The notes beneath the pieces were generated by a model. It searched no databases and was not told where the DNA came from. It saw only the letters and a list, made by a program, of their open reading frames with translations. The position numbers and the translations under genes are program-made. Of a DNA stretch of 64,000 nucleotides, positions 1-8,798 are shown one piece after another. How positions within the stretch are numbered: the stretch's first letter is position 1; every line of letters starts with the position of its first letter. Source of the DNA: Mycolicibacterium insubricum (GTDB taxonomy: Bacteria; Actinomycetota; Actinomycetes; Mycobacteriales; Mycobacteriaceae); contig NZ_AP022618.1 in assembly GCF_010731615.1 (NCBI RefSeq), positions 1,488,001 to 1,552,000 of the forward strand, in the 5' to 3' direction.

Positions 1-497
1 GCCCCCTCGCCGCCACCCCGCGCACCGAGAATCGCGGCGGTCGCCACCGCGGCCCCGCACAGCAGCAGCCGCGGGGCCACCGCGGCGCCGGGCACCGCGA
101 GATACCCGCAGAGCGCAATCGCCCACAGCGCCAGCCACCGGCCGCAATGCCCGGTCGCCGCCGTCGTCCAGTCCCGTTGGTGCGCATCGGCGGCCGCCGA
201 CAGTGCGTCCGCCAGCGACACCGGGTCGGGACTCGGCACCGGCCGGTCCCCGGTCAGTAACAACACGGCTCCCGAACCGACGCCGCACCGGGACAGCGTC
301 AGCGCCGGATTCAGCGGCGGCCCACCGAGCTGCTGGCAGCCGAGCGGGGCCGCCGACGGCCAGCCACCGGTCGCGGCGTCGGCCGCCAGCGTGTGAACTG
401 CGGGCAACAGGATGGCGATCGGGATGGCCGCCGGCAGCGTCAGATCCACCGCGCCGTTGCCGTAGCGCACGCACACCCGCACCGATTCGTCGATCAT
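1..497 (-). CDS. eccD4: ESX-4 secretion membrane protein EccD4 (5' part only)
   Basis: This is the N-terminal part of the EccD4 channel subunit of the ESX-4 type VII secretion system. The gene runs off the left edge, leaving 165 codons. The ATG lies at 495-497 on the reverse strand and the protein begins MIDESVRVCVRYGNG. Residues about 1-80 fit the cytoplasmic ubiquitin-like domain of EccD proteins. Two hydrophobic stretches follow, at roughly residues 121-137 and 141-159, and would be the first of the expected eleven membrane helices. The gene is divergent from eccC4, as Rv3448 is from Rv3447c. A TANNNT hexamer (504-509) six bases before the ATG supports this start and a leaderless transcript. 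In M. tuberculosis mycP4 and eccB4 lie beyond eccD4; here they would be outside the window. Identity rests on sequence plus context. Confidence 0.88.
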   Translation of the reverse strand, partial: MIDESVRVCVRYGNGAVDLTLPAAIPIAILLPAVHTLAADAATGGWPSAAPLGCQQLGGPPLNPALTLSRCGVGSGAVLLLTGDRPVPSPDPVSLADALSAAADAHQRDWTTAATGHCGRWLALWAIALCGYLAVPGAAVAPRLLLCGAAVATAAILGARGGGEG

Positions 498-503
498 CGG
501 GCG

Positions 504-509
504 ACGCTA
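504..509 (-). promoter_or_regulatory. -10 hexamer for eccD4
   Basis: On the reverse strand the hexamer reads TAGCGT and ends six bases before the eccD4 ATG. This matches the mycobacterial TANNNT -10 pattern and implies transcription starts at or next to the start codon. I see no clear -35. Confidence 0.5.
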
Positions 510-576
510 AGCCCGTCCGGGACCCGGGTCTGATCCGTTGTGCACAGGGTGAATTGCGGGCCGGGGAGCGCGGATC

Positions 577-582
577 TACCGT
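577..582 (+). promoter_or_regulatory. -10 hexamer for eccC4
   Basis: TACCGT ends six bases before the eccC4 ATG at 589 and fits TANNNT. Together with the reverse-strand hexamer at 504-509 it makes the 91-base eccD4/eccC4 gap a divergent promoter pair whose transcripts would both be leaderless. Confidence 0.5.
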
Positions 583-588
583 CAGCGG

Positions 589-3500
589 ATGGCCGCCGTC
601 GGCGATCTTCCCGCACCGCCCGCCCCGCCCCGCGAGGTGCGGATCCCGCTGGCCACCCGGCTGTCACCGGTGCTGATGGCGCTGAGCAGCATCGGGATGG
701 TGGCGATGCTGGCCGACTCGCCAACCGGCGGCGGTAGCCACCGGATGATGTGGCTGCTGCCGATCACCATGATTGGATCGGCGCTGGCCAACCTGGTCGC
801 CACCGGGCGGGCCGGGGCGCAGCGCCGGGAGCGCGATGAGCAGCGTCACCGCTATCTGGACCGGCTCGCCGACACCCACCGGGCGCTGACTGAATCCGCT
901 GCCGCGCAACGTAACAGAATGCTTGCCCGGTATCCGGAACCGCACGCGCTGTGGGCGCTGATCGGCACCCCGGACATGTGGCAGGTCGGCCGGTCCGACC
1001 CCAGCTTCGGTCGGGTGCGGATCGGTCGCGGGCGGTGCGCGGCCGAATCGGTGCCGGCCGTCCCCGACATCGCCGAGGACGCCGATCCGTTGCTGGTCGC
1101 GGCGTTCCGCCGACTGGTCGACGGCCACGCCGAGCTGGCTGACGCGCCGGTGAGCGTCGCGCTGCCCGACGGCGCCGCGGTCGGGGTCACCGGCACACCA
1201 GAGGAGGTGCGTTCGCTGATCCGGGCCGTACTGTGCGGGCTGGCCGTCACCCACCCGCCCGACGAGCTGTCCATCACCGCAGCCGTCGACGAATGCGAGG
1301 CGCCGCACTGGGACTGGCTTAAATGGTTGCCGCACAACAACTCCGGCGCACGGTTCGTGGTCGTCGTAGGCGACGGAACCGCCGACAAAGCCGCGGTCGC
1401 GGCGCTGCCGGCCGGGAGAGTCGAACTGCGAATCGGCGGCACCGCGCAGGAACACACCCTGGAACTCGTCGAGAACCGGCTGAGCACCCGCGGATTCGGA
1501 CTCTGCGCACCGGCACTGGAACCCGACCGGCTCGACGAGGCCAGCGCGGCCGAATGCGCCCGCCGCCTCGCCGCCGCGCACCGTCCGGCCGAACCCGCCG
1601 ACACCGGCGATCTGCGCGTCCGCCTCGGGCTCGGCGAATCCGGAACCCCGGTGTACCTGGACATCAAGGAAGCCGCCCACGGCGGCATGGGCCCGCACGG
1701 ACTCTGCGTGGGCGCCACCGGATCCGGGAAATCCGAGCTGCTGCGTACCGTCGCTCTCGGCATGATCGCCGCACACCCGCCCGAGGAGCTCAACCTCGCG
1801 CTGGTCGACTTCAAGGGCGGCGCGACGTTTCTCGGCCTGGACCGCACCAATCACGTGGCCGCGGTCATCACCAACCTGGCCGACGAGGCCGCACTGGTCG
1901 ACCGGATGGCCGAGGCGCTGACCGGTGAGATCGCCCGCCGCCAACAGCTTCTGCGGGCCGCGGGAAACCTCGCCGGGATCACCGAGTACCGGCGCGCCCG
2001 CGCGACCGGCGCACCCCTGCCGCCACTGCCGGTGCTTTTCCTGATCATCGACGAGTTCTCCGAACTGCTCATCCAGCACCCGGAATTCGCCGAGGTCTTC
2101 GCCGCCATCGGCCGCCTCGGCCGCTCGCTGGGCATGCACCTGCTGTTGGCCACCCAGCGCCTCGACGAGGGCCGGCTGCGCGGCCTGGAAACACACCTGT
2201 CCTACCGGATCTGCCTGAAAACCCTGTCGGCCACCGAATCCCGCGCGGTGCTCGGCACCCCCGCCGCCTACGAGCTGCCCGCAGCCCCCGGTGCGGCCTA
2301 CCTCAAGGTCGGATCCGCCGACCCGGTCGCGTTCCGCTGCGACTACGTCTCCGGGCCCGCACCGGCAACGCTCGCCCCAGCCACCGAACCGCAACTGTTC
2401 ACCGCAGCCTCGGCAACCGCACCGCCGACGCCCGACGCACCGACCCTACTGGACGTCACCCTGGCGGCCCTCGCCGGCACCGGCGCACCGGCCCACCAGA
2501 TCTGGCTGCCGCCGCTGACCCGGTCCCCGGAACTGGCCGACCTGGAAGGAGCCCGGGAACCCTGGACCGCGACGATCGGGCTGGTGGACCGGGTGGCCGA
2601 GCAGCGCCGCACCCCGTGGCGGGTGGACCTGTCCGGTGCCGACGGCAACGTCGCCGTGGTCGGTGCGGCCCGCTCCGGAAAGTCCACGACACTGGTCACC
2701 CTGATCACCGCGTTGGCTCTCGGCGCGGACCCGCGGGACCTCTGCGTGCACTGCCTGGACTTCGGCGGCGGGCTGCTCACCGGCCTGGCGGAGCTGCCGC
2801 AGGTCGCGACGGTGGCCACCCGCGCGGAGCCGGATCTGGTGCGCCGCATCGTCACTCACCTGCAGGCCCAGGTCCACCGCCGCGACGTCGCCGGCCCGAT
2901 CGCCCAGCGACCCCGCATGTTCCTGGTCATCGACGGCCTGGCCACCCTGCGCCAGGAGTTCGACGACCTGGAATCGGCGATCACCGCATTGGCCGGCGCC
3001 GGACTGGGCGTCGGGATCCACCTGGTGTTGGCGACCCCCCGGTGGGCCGATATCCGGCCCGCGCTCAAGGACCACCTCGGTACCCGGATAGAACTGCGGC
3101 TCGGTGAACCGTTGGACTCCGAGGTGGACCGCCACCGCGCCGCGGCTGTGCCCCGCAACTGTCCCGGAGCCGGACTGACCACCGACGGCCAGCCGGGCCG
3201 CATCGCTCGGCCCGGGCCGCCCGCCGATACCGCGAAGATCCTGATGGCGCGGGACCCGGGCCACCGGGCCGAGCCGGTGCGCCTGCTGCCCACACTGGTG
3301 ACCGCCGCCGAACTCGGCGACAGCGTCGGCCTCCCCGTCGGGCTGGTCGACGACGACGAACTCTCCACCGTGGGAATCGAATTCACCGATCAGCCCCACC
3401 TGCTGATCCTCGGCGACAGCGGCGCCGGGAAGACCGCCCTGCTGCGGCTGCTGTGCCGGCAGCTGCTGGCCGACCGGGCGCCGGGCACACTGCGCTTCTT

Positions 3501-3930
3501 CCTCTGCGATCCGCGCGGCACCCTGGCCGACCTGCTGCCGTCGGACTGTCTGCTGGCAGGCGTTGATGATCTGCTCGACGTCGTCGGGGGACCGGAGACC
3601 GTGGTGGTCTGCGACGACTACGACCTGCTCGGCGCAGCCGGGGCCGCCGCGCTGGAGCCGCTGATCGAGCCGGCGGCCCGCGCCCGCGACCTGCGCCTGC
3701 GGATCCTGCTGGCCCGGCGCAGCACCGGTTCCGGACGGGCCATGTACGACCCGCTGATCGCCGCGCTGCGGGACACGGATCCGATCGGGCTGGCGCTGAG
3801 CGGAAATCCCGAGGAACCGGCCCTGCTGGGGACGGTCCGCCCGCGCCGGCTGCCGCCCGGCCGGGGCGTGCTGATCACCCGCGGCGACGACCCACGCTGC
3901 GTGCAACTGGCCTGGAGCCCACCGCGATGA
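589..3930 (+). CDS. eccC4: ESX-4 secretion ATPase EccC4
   Basis: This is the FtsK/SpoIIIE-type motor ATPase of ESX-4, which recognises WXG100 substrates and energises export at the inner membrane. The 1113 residues begin with two hydrophobic segments (about 24-45 and 53-70), followed by three nucleotide-binding domains. Their P-loops are GATGSGKS at 375-382, GAARSGKS at 692-699 and GDSGAGKT at 942-949. Only domain 1 has a full Walker B (LIIDEF, D488/E489). Domains 2 and 3 have IDG and CDD, so ATP hydrolysis probably sits in domain 1, as is known for other EccC proteins. The protein is a fused EccCa/EccCb form, somewhat shorter than the M. tuberculosis protein (about 1236 residues as I recall). 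Its stop overlaps the next start by four bases (ATGA), indicating translational coupling. Confidence 0.92.
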   Translation: MAAVGDLPAPPAPPREVRIPLATRLSPVLMALSSIGMVAMLADSPTGGGSHRMMWLLPITMIGSALANLVATGRAGAQRRERDEQRHRYLDRLADTHRALTESAAAQRNRMLARYPEPHALWALIGTPDMWQVGRSDPSFGRVRIGRGRCAAESVPAVPDIAEDADPLLVAAFRRLVDGHAELADAPVSVALPDGAAVGVTGTPEEVRSLIRAVLCGLAVTHPPDELSITAAVDECEAPHWDWLKWLPHNNSGARFVVVVGDGTADKAAVAALPAGRVELRIGGTAQEHTLELVENRLSTRGFGLCAPALEPDRLDEASAAECARRLAAAHRPAEPADTGDLRVRLGLGESGTPVYLDIKEAAHGGMGPHGLCVGATGSGKSELLRTVALGMIAAHPPEELNLALVDFKGGATFLGLDRTNHVAAVITNLADEAALVDRMAEALTGEIARRQQLLRAAGNLAGITEYRRARATGAPLPPLPVLFLIIDEFSELLIQHPEFAEVFAAIGRLGRSLGMHLLLATQRLDEGRLRGLETHLSYRICLKTLSATESRAVLGTPAAYELPAAPGAAYLKVGSADPVAFRCDYVSGPAPATLAPATEPQLFTAASATAPPTPDAPTLLDVTLAALAGTGAPAHQIWLPPLTRSPELADLEGAREPWTATIGLVDRVAEQRRTPWRVDLSGADGNVAVVGAARSGKSTTLVTLITALALGADPRDLCVHCLDFGGGLLTGLAELPQVATVATRAEPDLVRRIVTHLQAQVHRRDVAGPIAQRPRMFLVIDGLATLRQEFDDLESAITALAGAGLGVGIHLVLATPRWADIRPALKDHLGTRIELRLGEPLDSEVDRHRAAAVPRNCPGAGLTTDGQPGRIARPGPPADTAKILMARDPGHRAEPVRLLPTLVTAAELGDSVGLPVGLVDDDELSTVGIEFTDQPHLLILGDSGAGKTALLRLLCRQLLADRAPGTLRFFLCDPRGTLADLLPSDCLLAGVDDLLDVVGGPETVVVCDDYDLLGAAGAAALEPLIEPAARARDLRLRILLARRSTGSGRAMYDPLIAALRDTDPIGLALSGNPEEPALLGTVRPRRLPPGRGVLITRGDDPRCVQLAWSPPR

Positions 3931-5084
3931 CCGTCATCGCCGAGATCGGCCCCCGCCTCGTCCGCTGCCTCGACGGTGGGCCCGACGGCGGCCACACCGA
4001 CCCGAACTCGGCCGCCGCCGCGCTGGCCGGCGGCGACGACGCGCTGACCCTGCTGGACTCGGAGGCGGTCCCGGTCGCAGCGGCCTGGCGTGCCGCGCTG
4101 GCCCCGTTGTTGACCGCCGGCGAGGACGCGCTGCTGATCCATCCGAGCCGCTGGCCGCCGATGCGGGTACGGGCCGTCACCGCGGTGGCTGCGGCGCTGT
4201 GCGGCGCCCCGGTGCGGCCGGTGGCGCGGCGCGAACTGCACACCGACGACACCGGGCTGTTCGTCGAGATCGACACCGACGCGGTGCTGCTGGGCGACCG
4301 GCGCCATCGCCGACTGTGCCACCGGCTCGGGGACCCCTCCGCTGTCGCGGACACCGTCGCCGCCGACCTGGCCGAGATCGGCCCGGGCGCCGTCGCCCTG
4401 GACAGCCCGCCCGGGGTGCCCGGCGCAGTCGATCTCGCCGCGCTGATCACCACCCGCCTCCGCGAGGCCGGACACCGCGTCGTCACCCCGACGGCCGCCG
4501 CGCTGGCCGCCGCCGCCCGGGCCACCGTCCCGGCCGCCGGGCCGGCGCACCGGCGCCGCCGTCGCGCGCTGGCCGCCGGCATCGCGGTGACCGCCGGCCT
4601 GGCGGGTGCCGCGGTGGCGGCCGCCCACCATCGACCGGTGCGGACGCTCGACGAACCGGGAACCAGCACCCTGATCGAGGGCCGGCTGGCGGTGACCGTC
4701 CCGGCCGACTGGACGGTGCGCCGGGTCACCGGCGGCCCCGGCTCGGCGCGCGTCGAAGTCCGCTCACCGCGGGATCCGCAGGTGGCGCTGCATCTGACCC
4801 AGGCCCGCTCCGGCGTCGACCCGGCGACGACGGCCGAGGTGCTGCGCCGCGCGGTCACCGCGGCGCCGCCGGGGGTGTTCGTCGACTTCGACGCAGAGGC
4901 GGACCGCTACGGACGATCGGGCATCGGCTACCGGGAGCTGCGTCCCGAACACGAGATCACTTGGACCGTGCTCGCCGACGACGAACTCCGCATCGGGATC
5001 GGCTGCCAGAGCCCGCCCGGGAGCGCCGCGGCGATCGCCGCGGCGTGCGAGACGGCGGTCCGCACCGCCCACGGAGTCCGGTGA
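3927..5084 (+). CDS. type VII secretion-associated protein, Rv3446c family
   Basis: This 385-residue protein lies between eccC4 and esxU, where M. tuberculosis has Rv3446c. It starts inside the eccC4 stop (ATGA overlap). Residues 1-205 form an Ala/Val-rich, probably cytoplasmic domain. An Arg-rich stretch precedes one membrane helix at about 214-234, and residues 240-385 would be outside the cytoplasm. The outer part, starting near the phrase LIEGRLAVTVPADWTV, matches my memory of the C-terminal domain that defines this family. It is found only with ESX-4-type loci, so a structural or regulatory role in that machine is likely. The biochemical function is unknown, and I see no enzyme motif. 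Confidence 0.8.
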   Translation: MTVIAEIGPRLVRCLDGGPDGGHTDPNSAAAALAGGDDALTLLDSEAVPVAAAWRAALAPLLTAGEDALLIHPSRWPPMRVRAVTAVAAALCGAPVRPVARRELHTDDTGLFVEIDTDAVLLGDRRHRRLCHRLGDPSAVADTVAADLAEIGPGAVALDSPPGVPGAVDLAALITTRLREAGHRVVTPTAAALAAAARATVPAAGPAHRRRRRALAAGIAVTAGLAGAAVAAAHHRPVRTLDEPGTSTLIEGRLAVTVPADWTVRRVTGGPGSARVEVRSPRDPQVALHLTQARSGVDPATTAEVLRRAVTAAPPGVFVDFDAEADRYGRSGIGYRELRPEHEITWTVLADDELRIGIGCQSPPGSAAAIAAACETAVRTAHGVR

Positions 5085-5120
5085 CCACCACCGGTTCAAC
5101 ACCATTTATTAGGAGATCAG

Positions 5121-5447
5121 ATGAGCGACCAGAGCACTCTCAACGGCAACTTCACCCTGATGCGCTCGGTGGCCGACACCGCCGACGCCCGGGCCGGCGA
5201 ATTGCGGACCCTGCTGGGCCGCTTCATCTCCGACATGCTCTCGGTCCCGCCGTCGGTCTGGGACGGTCTCGCGGCCCGGGAGTTCCGCACCGTGGTGGAC
5301 CGGTGGAACGCGGAATCCGGCCAACTGTGCACCGCGCTGGAACGCATCGCGGAAACCCTGCGGGGCAACGCCGGTGGGCTCGGCTCGGCCGGTGACCGGC
5401 ACGCCGACCGGATCGCGGCCGTCGGCCGCAACCTGGGCGGGCGGTGA
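5121..5447 (+). CDS. esxU: WXG100 protein EsxU
   Basis: This 108-residue WXG100-family protein is the ESX-4 substrate partner of EsxT. It forms a helix-turn-helix hairpin with the turn at the W-x-G motif (VPPSVWDGL, residues about 42-50). The surrounding segment VVDRWNAES is nearly identical to what I recall of Rv3445c. An AGGAG ribosome binding site sits at 5111-5115. The gene is followed after three bases by esxT, consistent with co-translation of a heterodimer. No tyrosine is present anywhere in the protein, so the YxxxD/E export signal is absent. Confidence 0.92.
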   Translation: MSDQSTLNGNFTLMRSVADTADARAGELRTLLGRFISDMLSVPPSVWDGLAAREFRTVVDRWNAESGQLCTALERIAETLRGNAGGLGSAGDRHADRIAAVGRNLGGR

Positions 5448-5450
5448 ATC

Positions 5451-5744
5451 ATGGACGAGAACGTCTCCTACAACTTCGGTCTCATCGATTCGCTGGTGCG
5501 CCGGGAGATTCACGCCACCACCGCGCGTCTCAACGCTTCGCTGACCGACCTGCGGTCCCGGATCGCTCCGCTACGGGCCAGCTGGACGCGGGAAACCGCG
5601 ACCGCGTTCGGCATCGAACAGGACCGCTGGGACCGGGCCGCCGCCGGACTCAATGACATCCTCACCCGGTTGGGTCATGCCGTCGGCGACGGCGCCGACG
5701 AGGTCGCAGCCACCGACCGTCGGGAAGCCCGCCGCTGGGGCTGA
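5451..5744 (+). CDS. esxT: WXG100-like protein EsxT
   Basis: This is the 97-residue partner of EsxU. The sequence SYNFGLIDSLVRREIHATTAR and the central LRASWTRE segment match my recollection of Rv3444c. The turn carries W-T-R in place of W-x-G, as in the family. Its only tyrosine is at position 7, so no C-terminal YxxxD/E signal is present. The gene ends the ESX-4 transcription unit. A strong hairpin at 5763-5811 follows. Confidence 0.9.
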   Translation: MDENVSYNFGLIDSLVRREIHATTARLNASLTDLRSRIAPLRASWTRETATAFGIEQDRWDRAAAGLNDILTRLGHAVGDGADEVAATDRREARRWG

Positions 5745-5762
5745 GCCCCGGCCCCACACCCG

Positions 5763-5811
5763 CCCGGGCCGCCGGAGAACGAGAGGAGAGCTCCGGATCC
5801 GGTGGCCCGGG
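5763..5811 (+). terminator. hairpin after esxT, likely terminator
   Basis: An outer stem CCCGGGCC (5763-5770) pairs with GGCCCGGG (5804-5811). An inner stem CCGGAG (5772-5777) pairs with CTCCGG (5791-5796). No T-run follows, which is common in mycobacteria. It separates ESX-4 from the ethanolamine block and argues against a start codon at the GTG at 5802. Confidence 0.5.
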
Positions 5812-5839
5812 TGACCCCGGTCACAAATGGCGATAGGGT
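5811..5839 (+). promoter_or_regulatory. palindrome and -10 hexamer for the GAF regulator
   Basis: A perfect inverted repeat GTGACC-CC-GGTCAC (5811-5824) lies just ahead of TAGGGT (5834-5839), which is seven bases before the ATG at 5847. The repeat covers the expected -35 region, so it could be an operator controlling the regulator gene. No binding protein can be named. Confidence 0.4.
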
Positions 5840-5846
5840 GAACGGC

Positions 5847-7124
5847 ATGGTCAACGCGGCATTCCGGGCCCGCGCGGCCGACCTGCGCAGCGCCCATGAC
5901 CGATTCGTCGCCGGCGAGGTCGAACTCGCCGCGCTGGCCCCTGCCGTGCGACCCGTCGTTGCCGGCAGTTGGCAGCGCAGCCTGGCCAGCGGGGTGAACC
6001 CCGACCTGCCCGCCGGCCCGAGCGCCCGGTCCGTCGCCGATGTCCGCGCCGCGCACCCGCTGGCCGTGGCCCTGCCGGTGATCCGCAAACTCCTGGTCGC
6101 CGACGCCGTGGACGCCGGCGTCGTGGTGGCCGTCAGCGACGCCGACGGCACCCTGCTCTGGGTGGAGGGCGACCCCCGCGCCTGCCGCCGGGTGGAGACG
6201 ATGAACTTCGTCCCCGGCGCCAACTGGAGTGAGGGGACGGCGGGCACCAACGCCCCCGGCACCGCGCTGACGCTGGACACCGAGGTGCAGATCCTCGGCT
6301 CCGAGCACTTCGCCCGGGTCGCCCGGCCGTGGAGCTGCACGGCCGTCCCGGTGCACGATCCGCACACCGGTGTCCCCCTGGGCGCCATCGACCTGACCGG
6401 CGGCGCATCGGTGGCGTCCCCGCAGACCCTGGCCCTGGTGCGCGCCACCGCGGTGGCCGTGGAAAACCACCTCGCGCTGCTGCGGCTGACCGGCACCGTC
6501 GTCGGGCCCACGCACGCCCCGCCGCACCTGACCGTGCTCGGCGCCGACCGGCCCCGCTGGATCACCGGCGCCGACACCGGCCGGACCCACCCGCTGACCC
6601 TGACAGGCCGGCACGCCGACATCCTGGTGCTGCTCAGCCGCCACCCCGAGGGACTGTCCGCCGACCATCTCGCGGTGCTGCTCGACGACAAGGACCTCGA
6701 CGTGGTGACCGTGCGCGCCGAGATGTCGCGGCTGCGCAAGGTGATCGGTGCCGACCGGCTCAGCTCGCGGCCCTACCGGCTGACCGAACCGATCACCTCC
6801 GACATCGGCGCGGTGTTCGCCGACCTGGACGCCGGCGACGTCACCGCCGCCCTGCGCGGATATCCGGGACCGCTACTCCCGCAATCGGTTTCGCCGGCCA
6901 TCGCGCGGCTGCGCACCGAACTGTCGGCGACCCTGCGGGCCGCGGTGCTGACCGAACACGCCCGCGGCAACCCCACGCTGCTGCGCCGCTGGCTGGATCT
7001 GCCCGAGGGACGCGACGACCGGGACGGCTGGCGGGCGCTGCGCGACGGTGCCCACGAGCCGCCGGCCCGGGCCCGCGCATCCGGGCGACTGGCCGGGATC
7101 GACTTCGAACTCGGCCTGGGCTGA
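5847..7124 (+). CDS. GAF-domain transcriptional regulator of the ethanolamine block
   Basis: This 425-residue regulator resembles the sensory half of AcoR-type activators. Residues about 60-175 form a GAF domain, with the typical run NWSEGTAGTN, then EHFARVARPWSC and LGAIDLTGG. The central sigma-54 ATPase domain is missing. Residues about 250-310 (LTGRHADILVLLSRHP and following) look like a winged-helix DNA-binding domain. I chose the ATG at 5847 over the in-frame GTG at 5802 because a TANNNT hexamer sits seven bases upstream and the GTG lies in a hairpin. It precedes the aldehyde dehydrogenase and ethanolamine genes on the same strand, so it probably activates them in response to an aldehyde or alcohol. 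The ligand is inference. Confidence 0.75.
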   Translation: MVNAAFRARAADLRSAHDRFVAGEVELAALAPAVRPVVAGSWQRSLASGVNPDLPAGPSARSVADVRAAHPLAVALPVIRKLLVADAVDAGVVVAVSDADGTLLWVEGDPRACRRVETMNFVPGANWSEGTAGTNAPGTALTLDTEVQILGSEHFARVARPWSCTAVPVHDPHTGVPLGAIDLTGGASVASPQTLALVRATAVAVENHLALLRLTGTVVGPTHAPPHLTVLGADRPRWITGADTGRTHPLTLTGRHADILVLLSRHPEGLSADHLAVLLDDKDLDVVTVRAEMSRLRKVIGADRLSSRPYRLTEPITSDIGAVFADLDAGDVTAALRGYPGPLLPQSVSPAIARLRTELSATLRAAVLTEHARGNPTLLRRWLDLPEGRDDRDGWRALRDGAHEPPARARASGRLAGIDFELGLG

Positions 7125-7148
7125 AAACTCGCCACTTTTCGCCGCCCA

Positions 7149-7165
7149 TTGCAACGGTGCTGCAA
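7149..7165 (+). promoter_or_regulatory. inverted repeat upstream of exaC, candidate activator site
   Basis: TTGCA-N7-TGCAA (7149-7165) is a near-palindrome, extendable to TTGCArC-N3-GyTGCAA. Its centre lies about 33 bases before the start site predicted from the -10 at 7178, a position suited to an activator. The adjacent GAF regulator is the obvious candidate. Confidence 0.4.
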
Positions 7166-7177
7166 CCCGCGCGCTCC

Positions 7178-7183
7178 TAATGT
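7178..7183 (+). promoter_or_regulatory. -10 hexamer for exaC
   Basis: TAATGT matches TANNNT and would start a transcript near 7190, giving a leader of about 25 bases with a GGAGGA ribosome site at 7205-7210. No good -35 sits at the right distance, consistent with activator dependence. Confidence 0.45.
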
Positions 7184-7214
7184 GAGTGATCACCGACACA
7201 CTTGGGAGGAAGTC

Positions 7215-8738
7215 ATGACCGTTTACGCACGACCGGGCACCGAGGGTGCGGCGATGGCGTTTCAATCCCGCTACGACAACTACATCGGTGGCCAGTGGGT
7301 CGCACCGACAGCCGGCCGGTACTTCGAGAACCGCACCCCGGTCACCGGCGAGGTGTTCTGCGAGGTCGCCCGCTCCGACGCCGACGACATCGACAAGGCC
7401 CTGGACGCCGCGCACGCCGCCGCACCGGCCTGGGGCAAGACCTCGCCCGCCGAGCGCGCGCTGATCCTCAACCGGATCGCCGACCGGATGGAAGCCAATC
7501 TGGAGTCGCTGGCCGTCGCCGAGAGCTGGGATAACGGCAAGCCGATCCGGGAGACCCTGAACGCCGACATCCCGCTGGCGATCGACCACTTCCGCTATTT
7601 CGCCGGGGCGATCCGCGCCCAGGAGGGGTCGCTGAGCCAGATCGACGAGGACACCGTCGCCTACCACTTCCACGAGCCGCTCGGCGTGGTCGGCCAGATC
7701 ATCCCGTGGAACTTCCCGATCCTGATGGGCGTGTGGAAGCTGGCTCCGGCGCTGGCCGCCGGCAACGCCATCGTCCTCAAACCCGCCGAGCAGACCCCGG
7801 TGTCGATACTGCACCTGATGAGCATCGTCGGCGACCTGCTGCCGGCCGGCACGGTCAACATCGTCAACGGTTTCGGGGTGGAGGCCGGCAAGCCGCTGGC
7901 GTCCAGCCCACGGATCGCCAAGATCGCCTTCACCGGCGAGACCGGCACCGGCCGGCTGATCATGGGCTACGCCACCGAGAATCTGATCCCGGTGACTCTG
8001 GAGCTCGGCGGCAAGAGCCCCAACCTCTTCTTCTCCGACGTGCTGGCCGCCAACGACGACTACTGCGACAAGGCCCTGGAGGGCTTCACCATGTTCGCCC
8101 TCAACCAGGGGGAGGTGTGCACCTGTCCGTCGCGATCGCTGATCCAGGCCGACATCTTCGACGACTTCCTGTCCATGGCCGCCATCCGCACCAAGGAGAT
8201 CCGCCAGGGTGATCCGCTGGATACCGAGACCATGATCGGCGCCCAGGCCTCCCGGGAACAGCTCGACAAGATCCTGTCCTACATCGAGATCGGCAAAAAC
8301 GAAGGCGCACAACTGGTTACCGGTGGGCAACAGGCCGACCTCGGCGGTGACCTGTCCGGCGGCTACTACATCGACCCGACGGTGTTCACCGGTGACAATG
8401 ACATGCGGATCTTCCAGGAGGAGATCTTCGGGCCCGTGCTGGCGGTCACCCCGTTCGCCGACTACGACGAGGCCATCCGGATCGCCAACGACACCAAGTT
8501 CGGTCTCGGGGCGGGGGTGTGGAGCCGCGACGGCCGGATCGCCTACCGGGCCGGCCGCGACATCCAGGCCGGCCGGGTGTGGACCAACACCTACCACCAG
8601 TACCCCGCGCACGCCGCCTTCGGTGGCTACAAGCAGTCCGGCATCGGCCGGGAGAACCACCTGATGATGCTCGATCACTACCAGCAGACGAAAAACCTGC
8701 TGGTGTCCTACGCTACCAAGGCACAGGGCTTTTTCTGA
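7215..8738 (+). CDS. exaC: NAD-dependent acetaldehyde dehydrogenase (ExaC/AldB type)
   Basis: This is a 507-residue cytosolic aldehyde dehydrogenase that oxidises aldehydes to acids with NAD. The catalytic cysteine is C302 in GEVCTCPSR and the general base is E263 in LELGGKSPN. Cofactor-binding motifs include [20 protein letters not shown]. The length matches the ExaC family (about 506). The start is the ATG at 7215, preceded by GGAGGA at 7205-7210; an upstream in-frame extension has no such site. It lies directly before the ethanolamine permease and lyase genes, so its natural substrate is most likely the acetaldehyde that ethanolamine ammonia-lyase releases. Confidence 0.9.
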   Translation: MTVYARPGTEGAAMAFQSRYDNYIGGQWVAPTAGRYFENRTPVTGEVFCEVARSDADDIDKALDAAHAAAPAWGKTSPAERALILNRIADRMEANLESLAVAESWDNGKPIRETLNADIPLAIDHFRYFAGAIRAQEGSLSQIDEDTVAYHFHEPLGVVGQIIPWNFPILMGVWKLAPALAAGNAIVLKPAEQTPVSILHLMSIVGDLLPAGTVNIVNGFGVEAGKPLASSPRIAKIAFTGETGTGRLIMGYATENLIPVTLELGGKSPNLFFSDVLAANDDYCDKALEGFTMFALNQGEVCTCPSRSLIQADIFDDFLSMAAIRTKEIRQGDPLDTETMIGAQASREQLDKILSYIEIGKNEGAQLVTGGQQADLGGDLSGGYYIDPTVFTGDNDMRIFQEEIFGPVLAVTPFADYDEAIRIANDTKFGLGAGVWSRDGRIAYRAGRDIQAGRVWTNTYHQYPAHAAFGGYKQSGIGRENHLMMLDHYQQTKNLLVSYATKAQGFF

Positions 8739-8798
8739 TCCGGCCGTCGCCGTCCGAATCCTCTCCGCATCGCGTCACCGGTCATCCAGGAGCCTGCC

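Noticed and set aside
664..2394. Long reverse-strand open frame of 576 codons inside eccC4
   Set aside because: It is antisense to a complete FtsK/SpoIIIE ATPase with all P-loops. Its translation is Gly/Gln/Arg-rich with no recognisable domain, and such frames are expected in 70% GC DNA.
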